Of a stretch of 33,070 bases of DNA, positions 16,302 through 23,791 are shown one piece after another. This DNA comes from Nitrospira sp. (GTDB lineage Bacteria; Nitrospirota; Nitrospiria; Nitrospirales; Nitrospiraceae). The position numbers were made by a program, and so were the translations under genes. The stretch's first letter is position 1. Each line of letters opens with the position of its first letter. The stretch lies in assembly GCA_031315995.1 (NCBI GenBank), contig JALDRG010000024.1, positions 1-33,070 of the forward strand, in the 5' to 3' direction. Below the pieces are notes generated by a model. It had not been told where the DNA came from, searched no databases, and saw only the letters and a list, made by a program, of their open reading frames with translations.

Positions 16302-18485
16302 ATGCCGCATGAGACGGTGACAGAGCTCGGCCAATTGCTCGAGCGAGTGAAGAGCTATAACGTCGAAGCGGATCTCGACCTTGTCCGCCGGGCCTATGAT
16401 TTTTCGGCTAAGGCGCATGAAGGACAAATGCGTCGATCCGGCGAGCCGTACCTGCGGCATCCTCTCGCGGTTGCCGGCCTGCTGACACATTTGAGAACGG
16501 ATGTGACGGCCATCGTCGCGGGACTGTTGCATGACACGCTGGAAGATACGCTGGCTACCCCGCTCGAATTGGAACAGCGATTTGGAAAAGACGTGGTGCA
16601 CCTGGTCGATGGCGTCACCAAGATCGGCAAAATTACGTTTCGGAACTATGAGGAAAAGCAGGCGGAGAACTTCCGCAAGATGGTGTTATCGATGGCGGAC
16701 GATATCCGTGTCGTCCTCATCAAGCTGGCGGATCGGCTGCACAACATGCGGACCTTGGAATATCTGAGCGAAGGGAAGCGGCAGCAAATCGCCCAGGAGA
16801 CCCTGGAAATTTATGCCCCTCTGGCCAATCGGTTGGGAATCGGCTGGATTAAGAACGAGCTGGAGGATCTCTGTCTCAAGCACCTCAAACCGGATGTCTA
16901 CGAATTACTGCGCGTTCGTGTCGCGAAGCGAGACGAAGACCGGCAGCAGTATATTGTAGAAGTCATCGATCTGGTCAAGAAGGCCATGGCCGAAGCCGGA
17001 TTGCAGGGGGACGTGTCCGGGCGACCCAAACACCTGTATGGTATCTACCAGAAGATGGAAAAGCAGTCGATCTCATTTGAGGAAGTGTACGATCTTGCTG
17101 CACTGCGCATCATTACCGATATCAAGATGAACTGCTATGCGCTCCTAGGTGTCATCCATTCGTTGTGGCGCCCCTTGCCCGGCCGCTTCAAGGATTACAT
17201 CGCGATTCCGAAATCCAACATGTATCAGTCGTTGCACACCACGGTTGTTGGTCCCAAGGGTGAACATGTCGAGTTTCAGATCCGTACGGAGGAGATGCAT
17301 CGAGTCTCGGAGCAGGGCATCGCCGCGCACTGGAAATATAAGGAGCACGGGAGGATCGATGAAAAAGACGGGAAGGTGTTCAGCTGGTTACGCCAGTTCG
17401 TAGAATGGAATCAGGACTTGCCCGACAATCGTCAGTTTATGGACTCGGTCAAGCTTGACCTTTTTCACGACGTCGTCTACGTATTTACGCCGCAAGGCAT
17501 GGTGAAGGAATTGCCCAAAGGCTCCACGCCGGTGGACTTCGCCTATTCCGTGCACACTGAAATCGGCGACCATTGTGTGGGGGCCAAGGTCAACGGCAAG
17601 ATTGTTCCGTTGAAACATACGATGGAAAGCGGGGATATGGTGGAGATCCTCACCGCTGCCAATCAAACGCCACACCGAGACTGGTTGAAGTTCGTTCGGA
17701 CGTCGCGCGCGAAAACCAAGATCAAGCACTGGATCAAGGCTGAGGAGCAATCCCGCAGCATCGAGATCGGTAAGCGATTGCTGGAAGCCGACTTTCGCCG
17801 ACATGGCCTGCCACCGGCTCAGATGATGCGGTCGGAGCAACTGCTGGCCGTGGCCAAACAGGCTGGGTATGAGACGCCTGAGGAACTGGCCGCTGCCGTC
17901 GGCTTCGGTCACCTGCCGACGTCTCAGGTGATGAGCAAACTCGTGCCGCCTGTACCGACGGAAAGTCAGACGGTTGCCTTCGAGGCCCCGGCGGCGCCGA
18001 AATCGGTGAGTGGCCGGACCGACGACACGGGCGTGCAGGTCAAAGGCGCTCGGGACTTACTGATGCAGTTGTCTCGTTGTTGCAATCCTGTCCCGGGGGA
18101 TCGCATTTTGGGCTATATCACCCGAGGCCGGGGCCTCACGATCCATACCGTTGATTGTCCCAATCTGGAAGCCTTGGACTACGACAAGAATCGTCTGGTT
18201 GAAGTCGAGTGGGACCATTCCACGCCCAGTACCCATTCCGTAAAGGTCTCAGTCATTGCGGTGGACAAGACCGGCGTGTTGGCGCATGTCTCGACGGCCA
18301 TTTCCGAGTGCCAAGCGAACATCAGTCGTGCTGAAATTACGACCCGTGAGGACCGCAAAGCGATGTTGGATTTTATCATTGAGGTCCTGGATACGGCGCA
18401 TCTGGCGCGGGTGCTCAAGGCGATCGAAAAAGTTGATGGCGTGCTCACGGTGCGGAGGGTTCGCTCCTGGCAAGAGCGTTCCTAG
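16302..18485 (+). CDS. relA: Bifunctional (p)ppGpp synthetase/hydrolase (Rel/SpoT)
   Basis: A 727-residue long RSH protein. The HD hydrolase domain is complete: H53 in YLRHPLAV, HD at 77-78 and ED at 81-82 in LLHDTLEDT. The synthetase domain follows (about 230-345) and includes GRFKDYIAIPK. The RFKD motif (295-298) is the form found in bifunctional enzymes, whereas synthetase-only RelA has EFDD. Then come a TGS domain (about 384-450), a region with the conserved CCNP cysteines near 595 and a C-terminal ACT domain (about 645-720). It makes and removes the alarmone controlling growth arrest under starvation. The ribosome site gaggtgg lies within the end of recJ. Confidence 0.96.
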   Translation: MPHETVTELGQLLERVKSYNVEADLDLVRRAYDFSAKAHEGQMRRSGEPYLRHPLAVAGLLTHLRTDVTAIVAGLLHDTLEDTLATPLELEQRFGKDVVHLVDGVTKIGKITFRNYEEKQAENFRKMVLSMADDIRVVLIKLADRLHNMRTLEYLSEGKRQQIAQETLEIYAPLANRLGIGWIKNELEDLCLKHLKPDVYELLRVRVAKRDEDRQQYIVEVIDLVKKAMAEAGLQGDVSGRPKHLYGIYQKMEKQSISFEEVYDLAALRIITDIKMNCYALLGVIHSLWRPLPGRFKDYIAIPKSNMYQSLHTTVVGPKGEHVEFQIRTEEMHRVSEQGIAAHWKYKEHGRIDEKDGKVFSWLRQFVEWNQDLPDNRQFMDSVKLDLFHDVVYVFTPQGMVKELPKGSTPVDFAYSVHTEIGDHCVGAKVNGKIVPLKHTMESGDMVEILTAANQTPHRDWLKFVRTSRAKTKIKHWIKAEEQSRSIEIGKRLLEADFRRHGLPPAQMMRSEQLLAVAKQAGYETPEELAAAVGFGHLPTSQVMSKLVPPVPTESQTVAFEAPAAPKSVSGRTDDTGVQVKGARDLLMQLSRCCNPVPGDRILGYITRGRGLTIHTVDCPNLEALDYDKNRLVEVEWDHSTPSTHSVKVSVIAVDKTGVLAHVSTAISECQANISRAEITTREDRKAMLDFIIEVLDTAHLARVLKAIEKVDGVLTVRRVRSWQERS

Positions 18486-18533
18486 CCCGAGAGGTATCCG
18501 CGTGTTGTCCTTCCCACGTCAGGTGAGAACCCC

Positions 18534-20045
18534 ATGAGTCTCGGAGTGCTGGTCGGTAGCATAGTGGCGATCTTTGTCGTCATGGCTGCGGTGTTGATCG
18601 GCCTGACCTATCTGTTTGCTCGACGCGGTAAGTCGGCGCCGCCACTGCCATTTTATGCCGGCGGTGTGGGGTTTTTGTTCGTCATCGCGGCACTGGTGGG
18701 CCGCAGTGAGTTGGTGGACCAGGTCCCGCACCTCGTGCGGTCGGGACTTGATGTCATGGCCTGGCTGGGCGCCTCATTTTTTCTCTTCACGATTCTTGAT
18801 GCTCTGATCATCGGCGAATGGTTGATCGAACGGGCACACCGATACATTCCCGATATCGTCAGGCACATGCTCCTCGGCGCAGAGGTGGTAGCCGCAGGGG
18901 TGTTGATTCTGTGGCTCGTCATGGGGATCAACCTCGTGGCCCTCGTGGCGTTGCCTACGGTAGCCGCAGCCATGGTCGGCGTGGCGTTGAAGGATACGCT
19001 GGCCCGATTATTCGCCGGCATCGAGTTGGGGAAGATCGTGAAAGTCGGGGATTGGATCACGGTGCTCGATCGAGAAGGCATCGTGACCCACATCGGCATG
19101 GAACATGTCACTCTCCTGACCCGTCAGCACGATTGTGTGTCGCTCGCCAACGACCTGGTGGTTCAAAGTGGTGTGACGAATTTTGCCAGGCCGACCACGA
19201 CGCATCTCTGTAATGTGTATGTCGAGGTTGCCTATCGAACTCCGCCTGAGCAGGTTTGTGCGACGCTGCTTGAGACGGCCGCGTCGGTATCCGGAGTGTT
19301 GCCGGATCCAAAGACGACCGCGCTGGTCGCGGCGTTTAACGAATCAGGCATTCAGTATCGGGTTAAGTTCCCGATCGGGGAGTTCGCGCAACGGGATGTG
19401 ATCGAGAGCACGATGCGGACCTATATTTGGCATGCGTTTGCGCGTAAGGGGATTGAAATACCGTTTCCGCAACGGGTGGTGCATAGAATCACTCAAGCGG
19501 ATGCTGTTCCGAATACACACACTGTTGAGCGGATCGTTGCGCAATTGGCGGCGGTAGATTTCCTGAGGACGCTCGATGCGAAGCAACTTGAGATCTTGGC
19601 CCAGGAGGCGCGCTGGGAGTCCTACTTGCCAGGCGAGCGGGTGGTTCGTCAGGGGGATCCCGGAGAGGTACTGTACGTTATTGTTTCCGGAAAGGCTGAT
19701 GTCCGGCTTGAGCAGGAGGGCCTCACTTCCACGGTGACGACGCTTGAGGCAGGGAATTTTTTCGGCGAAATGTCTTTATTGACCGGCGAGTTGCGTTCGG
19801 CCACGGTGTTGGCCGCGACTGAATTGTTGGTCATTGCCGTAGGGAAACAGGCATTGCTGCGAGTCGTTCAGGAGGATCGGCCGCTGATCGAGCGGATCGG
19901 CGAGGTCGTTGCCCGTCGACAGGCGGCGACGGCAGCGACGAAAGCCCAATTATCTCGTGATGCGGCGGCCTTATCGGCAGCCACGCAAACACGTTCTCTC
20001 ATCGAACGTATTCAGAATTTTTTCAGGGGTGCACGTAAGGCGTAG
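18534..20045 (+). CDS. MscS-family channel with C-terminal cyclic-nucleotide-binding domain
   Basis: A 503-residue protein. Membrane segments lie at about 3-28, 40-57, 70-92 and 110-145. The pore-lining helix (VAAAMVGVALKDTLARLFAGIEL) and the following beta domain (KIVKVGDWITV, about 160-290) are typical of MscS. The C-terminal part (about 345-460) is a cyclic-nucleotide-binding fold with the phosphate cassette FFGEMSLLTGELRSATV. Such fusions are known and can gate the channel by nucleotide binding, or the domain may have lost binding. The conserved Glu and Arg of the cassette are present here, which favours real ligand binding. It is 48 bases downstream of relA and may share its transcript. 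The C-terminus (about 465-503) is Ala/Gln-rich and helical. Confidence 0.9.
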   Translation: MSLGVLVGSIVAIFVVMAAVLIGLTYLFARRGKSAPPLPFYAGGVGFLFVIAALVGRSELVDQVPHLVRSGLDVMAWLGASFFLFTILDALIIGEWLIERAHRYIPDIVRHMLLGAEVVAAGVLILWLVMGINLVALVALPTVAAAMVGVALKDTLARLFAGIELGKIVKVGDWITVLDREGIVTHIGMEHVTLLTRQHDCVSLANDLVVQSGVTNFARPTTTHLCNVYVEVAYRTPPEQVCATLLETAASVSGVLPDPKTTALVAAFNESGIQYRVKFPIGEFAQRDVIESTMRTYIWHAFARKGIEIPFPQRVVHRITQADAVPNTHTVERIVAQLAAVDFLRTLDAKQLEILAQEARWESYLPGERVVRQGDPGEVLYVIVSGKADVRLEQEGLTSTVTTLEAGNFFGEMSLLTGELRSATVLAATELLVIAVGKQALLRVVQEDRPLIERIGEVVARRQAATAATKAQLSRDAAALSAATQTRSLIERIQNFFRGARKA

Positions 20046-20060
20046 TGGCGAGGCGAAGGG

Positions 20061-20564
20061 TCAGGGTTGTTTGAAACCTAGTTTCATGCCGCGTTGAAGC
20101 TGCAGTGCCGCTGCGCGGCCACCGCTGAGCTCTAAGACGTACAGCGCACCGTCATCCGAATGGTATTGCGGGCAGCTGTCGTCCTGTCTGGTGCAGATGG
20201 GGACATTGCGTTCGATGTGAATGATGGTTTTCTTCGCGTCCATCCAGATGATATCGAGGGGGATTTTCGTATTCTTCATCCAAAACGTCCACGGTTGGGC
20301 GTCGCCGAAGATGAACAACATGCCGCGGTCATTTGCGAGATGCTCTCGAAACATCAAACCTTCGGCACGTTTCAACGCCGTATCGGCCAATTCAGCTTGG
20401 ATTACCGTACCAGTGGGCGTCTTAATCGGAATGAGTGTTTCGGTCGGCGGATCGGCTGCCCAGCTCGAGACGGGGGCAGTCAGCAGGGTGAGGACCCAAA
20501 GGCCCCAGGTCACGAACTTCAACAGCGCTGGAGAGGATATCTTATCAAGATGATATGGTAGCAT
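20061..20564 (-). CDS. DUF192-family exported protein
   Basis: A 167-residue protein with a leader (hydrophobic about 16-33, cut near SWA-AD at 36-37). The remainder matches the DUF192 fold: VIQAELADTALKRAEGLMFRE, GMLFIFGDAQPWTFWMKNTKIPLDIIWMD and a closing VLELSGGRA segment. These are small beta-barrel-like proteins of unknown function, often exported. On its strand an agga site lies about nine bases before the ATG. It converges on the channel gene with only 15 bases between the stops. Confidence 0.88.
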   Translation of the reverse strand: MLPYHLDKISSPALLKFVTWGLWVLTLLTAPVSSWAADPPTETLIPIKTPTGTVIQAELADTALKRAEGLMFREHLANDRGMLFIFGDAQPWTFWMKNTKIPLDIIWMDAKKTIIHIERNVPICTRQDDSCPQYHSDDGALYVLELSGGRAAALQLQRGMKLGFKQP

Positions 20565-20700
20565 GGGTGCATCCTAGCGGGCTCCTCATAGGCCGTCAAG
20601 GTGCGAGGAGTGTGCTAGCAGCCCGTGCGCGTTGGCTTGCAATTCCGACAGGCCCTATGCCATCCTCGTCCTATCATTTTGCTCTGGATGGAGGCTATTC

Positions 20701-20886
20701 ATGAAAGAAACCCGGCGTGTGGTGTATATGCGTGGCGTGTTTGTCTGTCCGAAGTGTCGCCAATCATACGTGCAGGAAAAATGGATCGAAGAGTTCAGAA
20801 TCCGCTGCCACAAGTGCGACTATCGTGGAACATTGACCCAAGTGTCCGTCGAAGAGCACATGGATGAGGAAACGGTTCGTCGATAG
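20701..20886 (+). CDS. Small zinc-ribbon protein
   Basis: A 61-residue protein with two CxxC pairs, CPKC and CHKC, 20 residues apart, the classic layout of a one-zinc ribbon. I chose ATG 20701 because ggagg stands about six bases upstream; longer in-frame starts at 20632 and 20625 would add an unlikely hydrophobic piece. The basic N-terminus and acidic tail could suit a nucleic-acid or protein-binding adaptor. No target can be named. Confidence 0.7.
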   Translation: MKETRRVVYMRGVFVCPKCRQSYVQEKWIEEFRIRCHKCDYRGTLTQVSVEEHMDEETVRR

Positions 20887-20901
20887 AGCGTTCGTTTTTG
20901 C

Positions 20902-20939
20902 CCGGAAGCAACACGGAGATTCTGCCCCTTGTCTTCCGG
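20902..20939. repeat. Imperfectly placed inverted repeat after the zinc-ribbon gene
   Basis: ccggaag (20902-20908) and cttccgg (20933-20939) are separated by 24 bases. It might end the zinc-ribbon transcript, but the stem is short and there is no T-run after it. Confidence 0.3.
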
Positions 20940-20959
20940 CTGGAAGGCGCGTGTTCTAG

Positions 20960-20979
20960 CTAGGTCGACCATGACCTAG
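20960..20979. promoter_or_regulatory. Short palindrome upstream of the exported flavodoxin gene
   Basis: ctaggtc (20960-20966) and gacctag (20973-20979) flank six bases. This is the size of an operator for a dimeric regulator and it lies 47 bases before the flavodoxin ATG. No known regulator consensus is matched with confidence. Confidence 0.3.
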
Positions 20980-21026
20980 TCCCGCCGATGTGAGTGCCCT
21001 GCTTTGAGCGAACAAGAGGATGTCTC

Positions 21027-21659
21027 ATGAATCGGATGTGGCGGCTGCTATTTCTGTGTGCAGCCATGTTTCTTGGCATGCCGACTCTTGTCCGTTCGGC
21101 TGATGGTCCCTCAGCGATCCAGGTCCTTGTAGCCTACCATTCTCTCTCCGGTCACACCGAGCGCATGGCTGAGGCAGTTGCCGAAGGAGCTCGAGCGGTT
21201 CCTCTTGCGCAGGTGACCGTGAAACGCGTGCTGCAGGTGACGGCTGAGGATCTGTTCGCCGCGGATGCCGTCGTCCTCGGATCTCCCGTCTACTGGTCTA
21301 ATATGGCCGGGGAGGTCAAGGCGTTTATTGACGATTGGCAATTCAAGTTCGGTGTCTTTCCAGAGTTCAAATTGAAGAATAAGGTGGGGGCTGCGTTCGC
21401 AACCGGAGGCCAGATTTCCAGCGGGAAGGAGTTGACGATGCTCTCAATCCTTGCGGCCATGCTCGGTAATTACATGATCGTCGTGAGTGGAGGCGGTGCG
21501 TTCGGCGCCTCCGCAACGACAGAAGGCGATAGCCATGGACTCGATGAGCAAGAATTAGCAGGGGCCCGTGATTTGGGGCAGCGCGTGGCAGTCGTCGCGC
21601 TTGCGGTCAAGCGTGGATTTGAGCGGCAAGAACCACGTGTCCCTTCTACTGGGCAATGA
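21027..21659 (+). CDS. Flavodoxin/WrbA-like FMN protein with an export signal
   Basis: A 210-residue protein. From ATG 21027 (agagga six bases upstream) it begins with a leader: MNRMWR, hydrophobic LLFLCAAMFLGMPT, cut near RSA-DG. An upstream in-frame GTG at 20994 is less likely. After the leader comes a flavodoxin-like fold with the FMN phosphate loop HSLSGHTERMAEAVAEGA, then GSPVYWSNMAGEVKAFIDDW and a GGQISSGKE segment, as in WrbA-type NAD(P)H:quinone reductases. Proteins of this kind are normally cytoplasmic, so the leader is unusual. An export role would mean the flavin is reduced by a periplasmic or membrane partner. Its neighbour on the other strand is an iron-linked 2Fe-2S protein. Confidence 0.82.
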   Translation: MNRMWRLLFLCAAMFLGMPTLVRSADGPSAIQVLVAYHSLSGHTERMAEAVAEGARAVPLAQVTVKRVLQVTAEDLFAADAVVLGSPVYWSNMAGEVKAFIDDWQFKFGVFPEFKLKNKVGAAFATGGQISSGKELTMLSILAAMLGNYMIVVSGGGAFGASATTEGDSHGLDEQELAGARDLGQRVAVVALAVKRGFERQEPRVPSTGQ

Positions 21660-21711
21660 TTGCTGCCGGTTGTGACACAGTAGGAATAAGGATCAATGTC
21701 AGAGGGAGGAG

Positions 21712-21918
21712 TTAAGACGACACAGGTTTATGGCAGACCCTCTCCAGTTGGCTCTTCGCGAGAGAGACGAGTTCATGGATATTCTTTGCGCAACGGCCGC
21801 AGCATCCATTTTCACGCAGACCGAATTCAGCGATGATTTGCCGAGTGGTTAGGCAGCCCTGACGACCAGCCTCCCGCACATCTGATTCCGTTAATCCCTT
21901 ACATAAGCAGACATACAT
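21712..21918 (-). CDS. bfd: BFD-like 2Fe-2S protein (bacterioferritin-associated ferredoxin type)
   Basis: A 68-residue protein with the BFD cluster pattern: C-x-C in MYVCLCKG at the start and CCGRC further on. The helical part LTESDVREAGRQG is also typical. In bacteria that store iron in bacterioferritin, this protein passes electrons to release the iron, and it is usually induced when iron is scarce. That fits the promoter found here: perfect -35 box, good -10 box and a Fur-box-like palindrome just downstream (21985-21999). No bacterioferritin gene is in the window. It could also serve as a 2Fe-2S carrier for another enzyme, since the family is broad. Confidence 0.88.
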   Translation of the reverse strand: MYVCLCKGLTESDVREAGRQGCLTTRQIIAEFGLRENGCCGRCAKNIHELVSLAKSQLERVCHKPVSS

Positions 21919-21984
21919 GAGTGGTATCTCCCGCTAATGATCGGTTGTCTTTGCCCGGCGCTGATTCGGCTAGCCGTTCGATAC

Positions 21985-21999
21985 TGATAACCGTTATCA
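21985..21999 (-). promoter_or_regulatory. Fur-box-like 7-1-7 palindrome
   Basis: tgataac-c-gttatca is a perfect 7-1-7 inverted repeat, very close to the core unit TGATAAT-N-ATTATCA of the Fur consensus. It sits right after the bfd -10 box, where bound repressor would block transcription. Confidence 0.7.
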
Positions 22000-22008
22000 A
22001 CTTCAGAG

Positions 22009-22037
22009 AGTATAGCTGGCATACAACTGCCTGTCAA
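22009..22037 (-). promoter_or_regulatory. Sigma-70 promoter of the BFD gene
   Basis: On the minus strand TTGACA (22037-22032, 6 of 6) and TATACT (22014-22009, 5 of 6) are 17 bases apart. Transcription would start near 22002 and give a leader of about 85 bases. Confidence 0.75.
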
Positions 22038-22324
22038 CATTTGCTCGAATACCATCGATTCCTGATCTGGTGGGAAGAGGGAGCGCGGCCTAGATGTCTA
22101 TGAACTTGCCTCAAAACGAGTATTCATGTTGATGAGATTAGGTGAGAACTCTTCTAGACCAACACCCACGTGCATATACGAGGGAGATTTCCGCCTGACG
22201 ATTGTCTTTGAGGCAGGGAATGGTCTCCTGTTGATGTTTCGGTGGATTAAAAGCCGTGTGGGCATGTGTCTGTATGGGAATGAATGTCGGATAGGTAAAA
22301 GCGCGTGTAATGGCCCAAAAAGTA
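22038..22324. other. Intergenic stretch between the BFD promoter and the nxrB terminators
   Basis: Part of a 497-base region without a supported gene. An open frame on the plus strand at 22126-22407 runs straight through the two nxrB hairpins, has no ribosome site and resembles nothing I know. I see no tRNA-like fold or repeat. Confidence 0.4.
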
Positions 22325-22360
22325 CGAAGGCAGGACGTTCGAGAGAACGTCCTGCCTTCG
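22317..22360 (-). terminator. Strong terminator of nxrB
   Basis: gaacgtcctgccttcg (22345-22360) and its complement (22325-22340) form a perfect 16-bp stem with a GAGA loop. On the minus strand the stem is followed by TACTTTTT (down to 22317). It is about 55 bases after the nxrB stop. Confidence 0.88.
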
Positions 22361-22377
22361 TTGTGCTGCGGTCTTCT

Positions 22378-22407
22378 CTAGCGAGAGCGCTCGAGCGCTC
22401 TCGCTAG
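22378..22407. repeat. Perfect 30-base palindrome just after nxrB
   Basis: The 30 bases read the same on both strands, centre between 22392 and 22393, with arm ctagcgagagcgctc. It begins eight bases after the nxrB stop codon. It could fold into a hairpin in the mRNA that protects the transcript end, or be a protein-binding site. Confidence 0.75.
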
Positions 22408-22415
22408 GGTAAGTT

Positions 22416-23705
22416 CTACAGCCAGTTCACGCGCTCGGCCGGCCGAATGTAGATCGGCTCTTCGACCTGAATACGCGCCACTTCCTTGCCCGACTTGTTG
22501 AAGCCCAACACGGTATCGTTGTACATGTCGAACCGCTTCCCGTGAATTTGGGTTTCAAACACTTTCGGACCCGGAATGACATCGTACCGGAAGATGATCT
22601 GCTGGCTGGCTCTCCAGAGCTGGAGGACCGCCAACAGTTCGCGGCTGGGCACGAGGTACTTCTCGATGGCGTTATCCACGCCCGGGCCGAACATCTGCCG
22701 GGCATAGCCGCGCGGGCTATGGCGTGGCGGGATGTAGTAGCCGTTGGGCTCGGTGCCCCACTGCGGATACAGCGGGAGCGCCACCTGCTCCACCCGAATG
22801 GTGTAGTACAGGGGATGCCAGCGGTCTTCGGCCCACAGGCCGTCTTCGCCGATGCGCATCAACGACTGCATGCGGATCTTGCCCACGCAGGCCGCCATAC
22901 AGCGCGTTTCCATCGGCTCGCCGCCCGTCAAGGGGTCTTTCCCCTCGATGCGCGGATAACACGCAATACACTTCTCCGACACCCGGGTCGTGCCCCGGTA
23001 CATCGGCTTCTTGAACGGGCACTGCTCCACGCACTTCTTGTACCCGCGGCACCGGTTCTGGTCGATCAACACAATGCCGTCTTCCGGCCGCTTGTAGATC
23101 GCCTTGCGCGGGCAGGCGGCCAAGCACCCGGGATACGTGCAGTGGTTGCAGATCCGTTGCAGATAGAAGAAATACGTCTCGTGTTCCGGCAAGCTTGAGC
23201 CGGAGAGCCGCCACGGTTCATCGCGCGTGAAGCCGGACTTGTCGATGTTCTCGACCAAGGCCCGCATGGACGTCGCGGTGTCTTCGTAGATGTTCACAAA
23301 CCGCCATTCCTGGTCCGTCGGAATGTACCCGATCGCCGCCTGGCCTACTTTAGCGCCCGCGTCGAAAATGGTCATCCCTTCGAACACCCCGTACGGCGCA
23401 TGGTGCTTGCGGCCGACCCGCACGTTCCACACCTGCCCCCCCGGGTTCACCTGCTCGATGAGCTGGGTGATCTTCACGTCGTAGAACTGCGGATACCCGC
23501 CGTACGGCTTGGTTTCCACATTGTTCCACCACATGTACTCCTGCCCCTTCGAGAAGAGCCAGGTCGACTTGTCGGCCATCGAACAGGTCTGACAAGCCAA
23601 ACAGCGATTGATGTTGAACACAAAGGCAAACTGCCACTTCGGATGCCGCTCCTCATAGGGATACAGCATCTTCCGTCCCAGTTGCCAGTTATAGACTTCT
23701 GGCAT
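22416..23705 (-). CDS. nxrB: Nitrite oxidoreductase beta subunit, Fe-S electron-transfer protein
   Basis: A 429-residue protein that I recognise as Nitrospira NxrB. It passes electrons from the NxrA molybdenum centre, probably to the haem subunit. Four cysteine groups are present: C35/C38/C41; C186/C189/C194/C198; C219/C225/C229; and C246/C249/C269/C273. In the third group a Tyr (Y222, CRGYKKC) occupies the place where NarH has Trp, consistent with one 3Fe-4S and three 4Fe-4S clusters. There is no leader, so it should cross the membrane bound to NxrA. I chose the ATG at 23705 because aaggagag precedes it and the start MPEVYNWQLG is conserved; an in-frame ATG at 23774 would add 23 unlikely residues. 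The gap to the nxrA stop is 86 bases. Unlike nxrA it is intact. Confidence 0.98.
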   Translation of the reverse strand: MPEVYNWQLGRKMLYPYEERHPKWQFAFVFNINRCLACQTCSMADKSTWLFSKGQEYMWWNNVETKPYGGYPQFYDVKITQLIEQVNPGGQVWNVRVGRKHHAPYGVFEGMTIFDAGAKVGQAAIGYIPTDQEWRFVNIYEDTATSMRALVENIDKSGFTRDEPWRLSGSSLPEHETYFFYLQRICNHCTYPGCLAACPRKAIYKRPEDGIVLIDQNRCRGYKKCVEQCPFKKPMYRGTTRVSEKCIACYPRIEGKDPLTGGEPMETRCMAACVGKIRMQSLMRIGEDGLWAEDRWHPLYYTIRVEQVALPLYPQWGTEPNGYYIPPRHSPRGYARQMFGPGVDNAIEKYLVPSRELLAVLQLWRASQQIIFRYDVIPGPKVFETQIHGKRFDMYNDTVLGFNKSGKEVARIQVEEPIYIRPAERVNWL

Positions 23706-23791
23706 TCGATCTCTCCTTTCAGTCGCAATCGTCTCCCGTCGTTCGTGAAGCGTCTTTGCCCTGTGACGCTTCACGACGCACGAGTGCCGCG

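Noticed and set aside
22126..22407. Plus-strand open frame of 93 codons beside nxrB
   Set aside because: It runs through both nxrB hairpins, lacks a ribosome site and resembles no protein family.
22542..23198. Plus-strand open frame of 218 codons antisense to nxrB
   Set aside because: nxrB is certain on the other strand; this frame is a codon-bias shadow.
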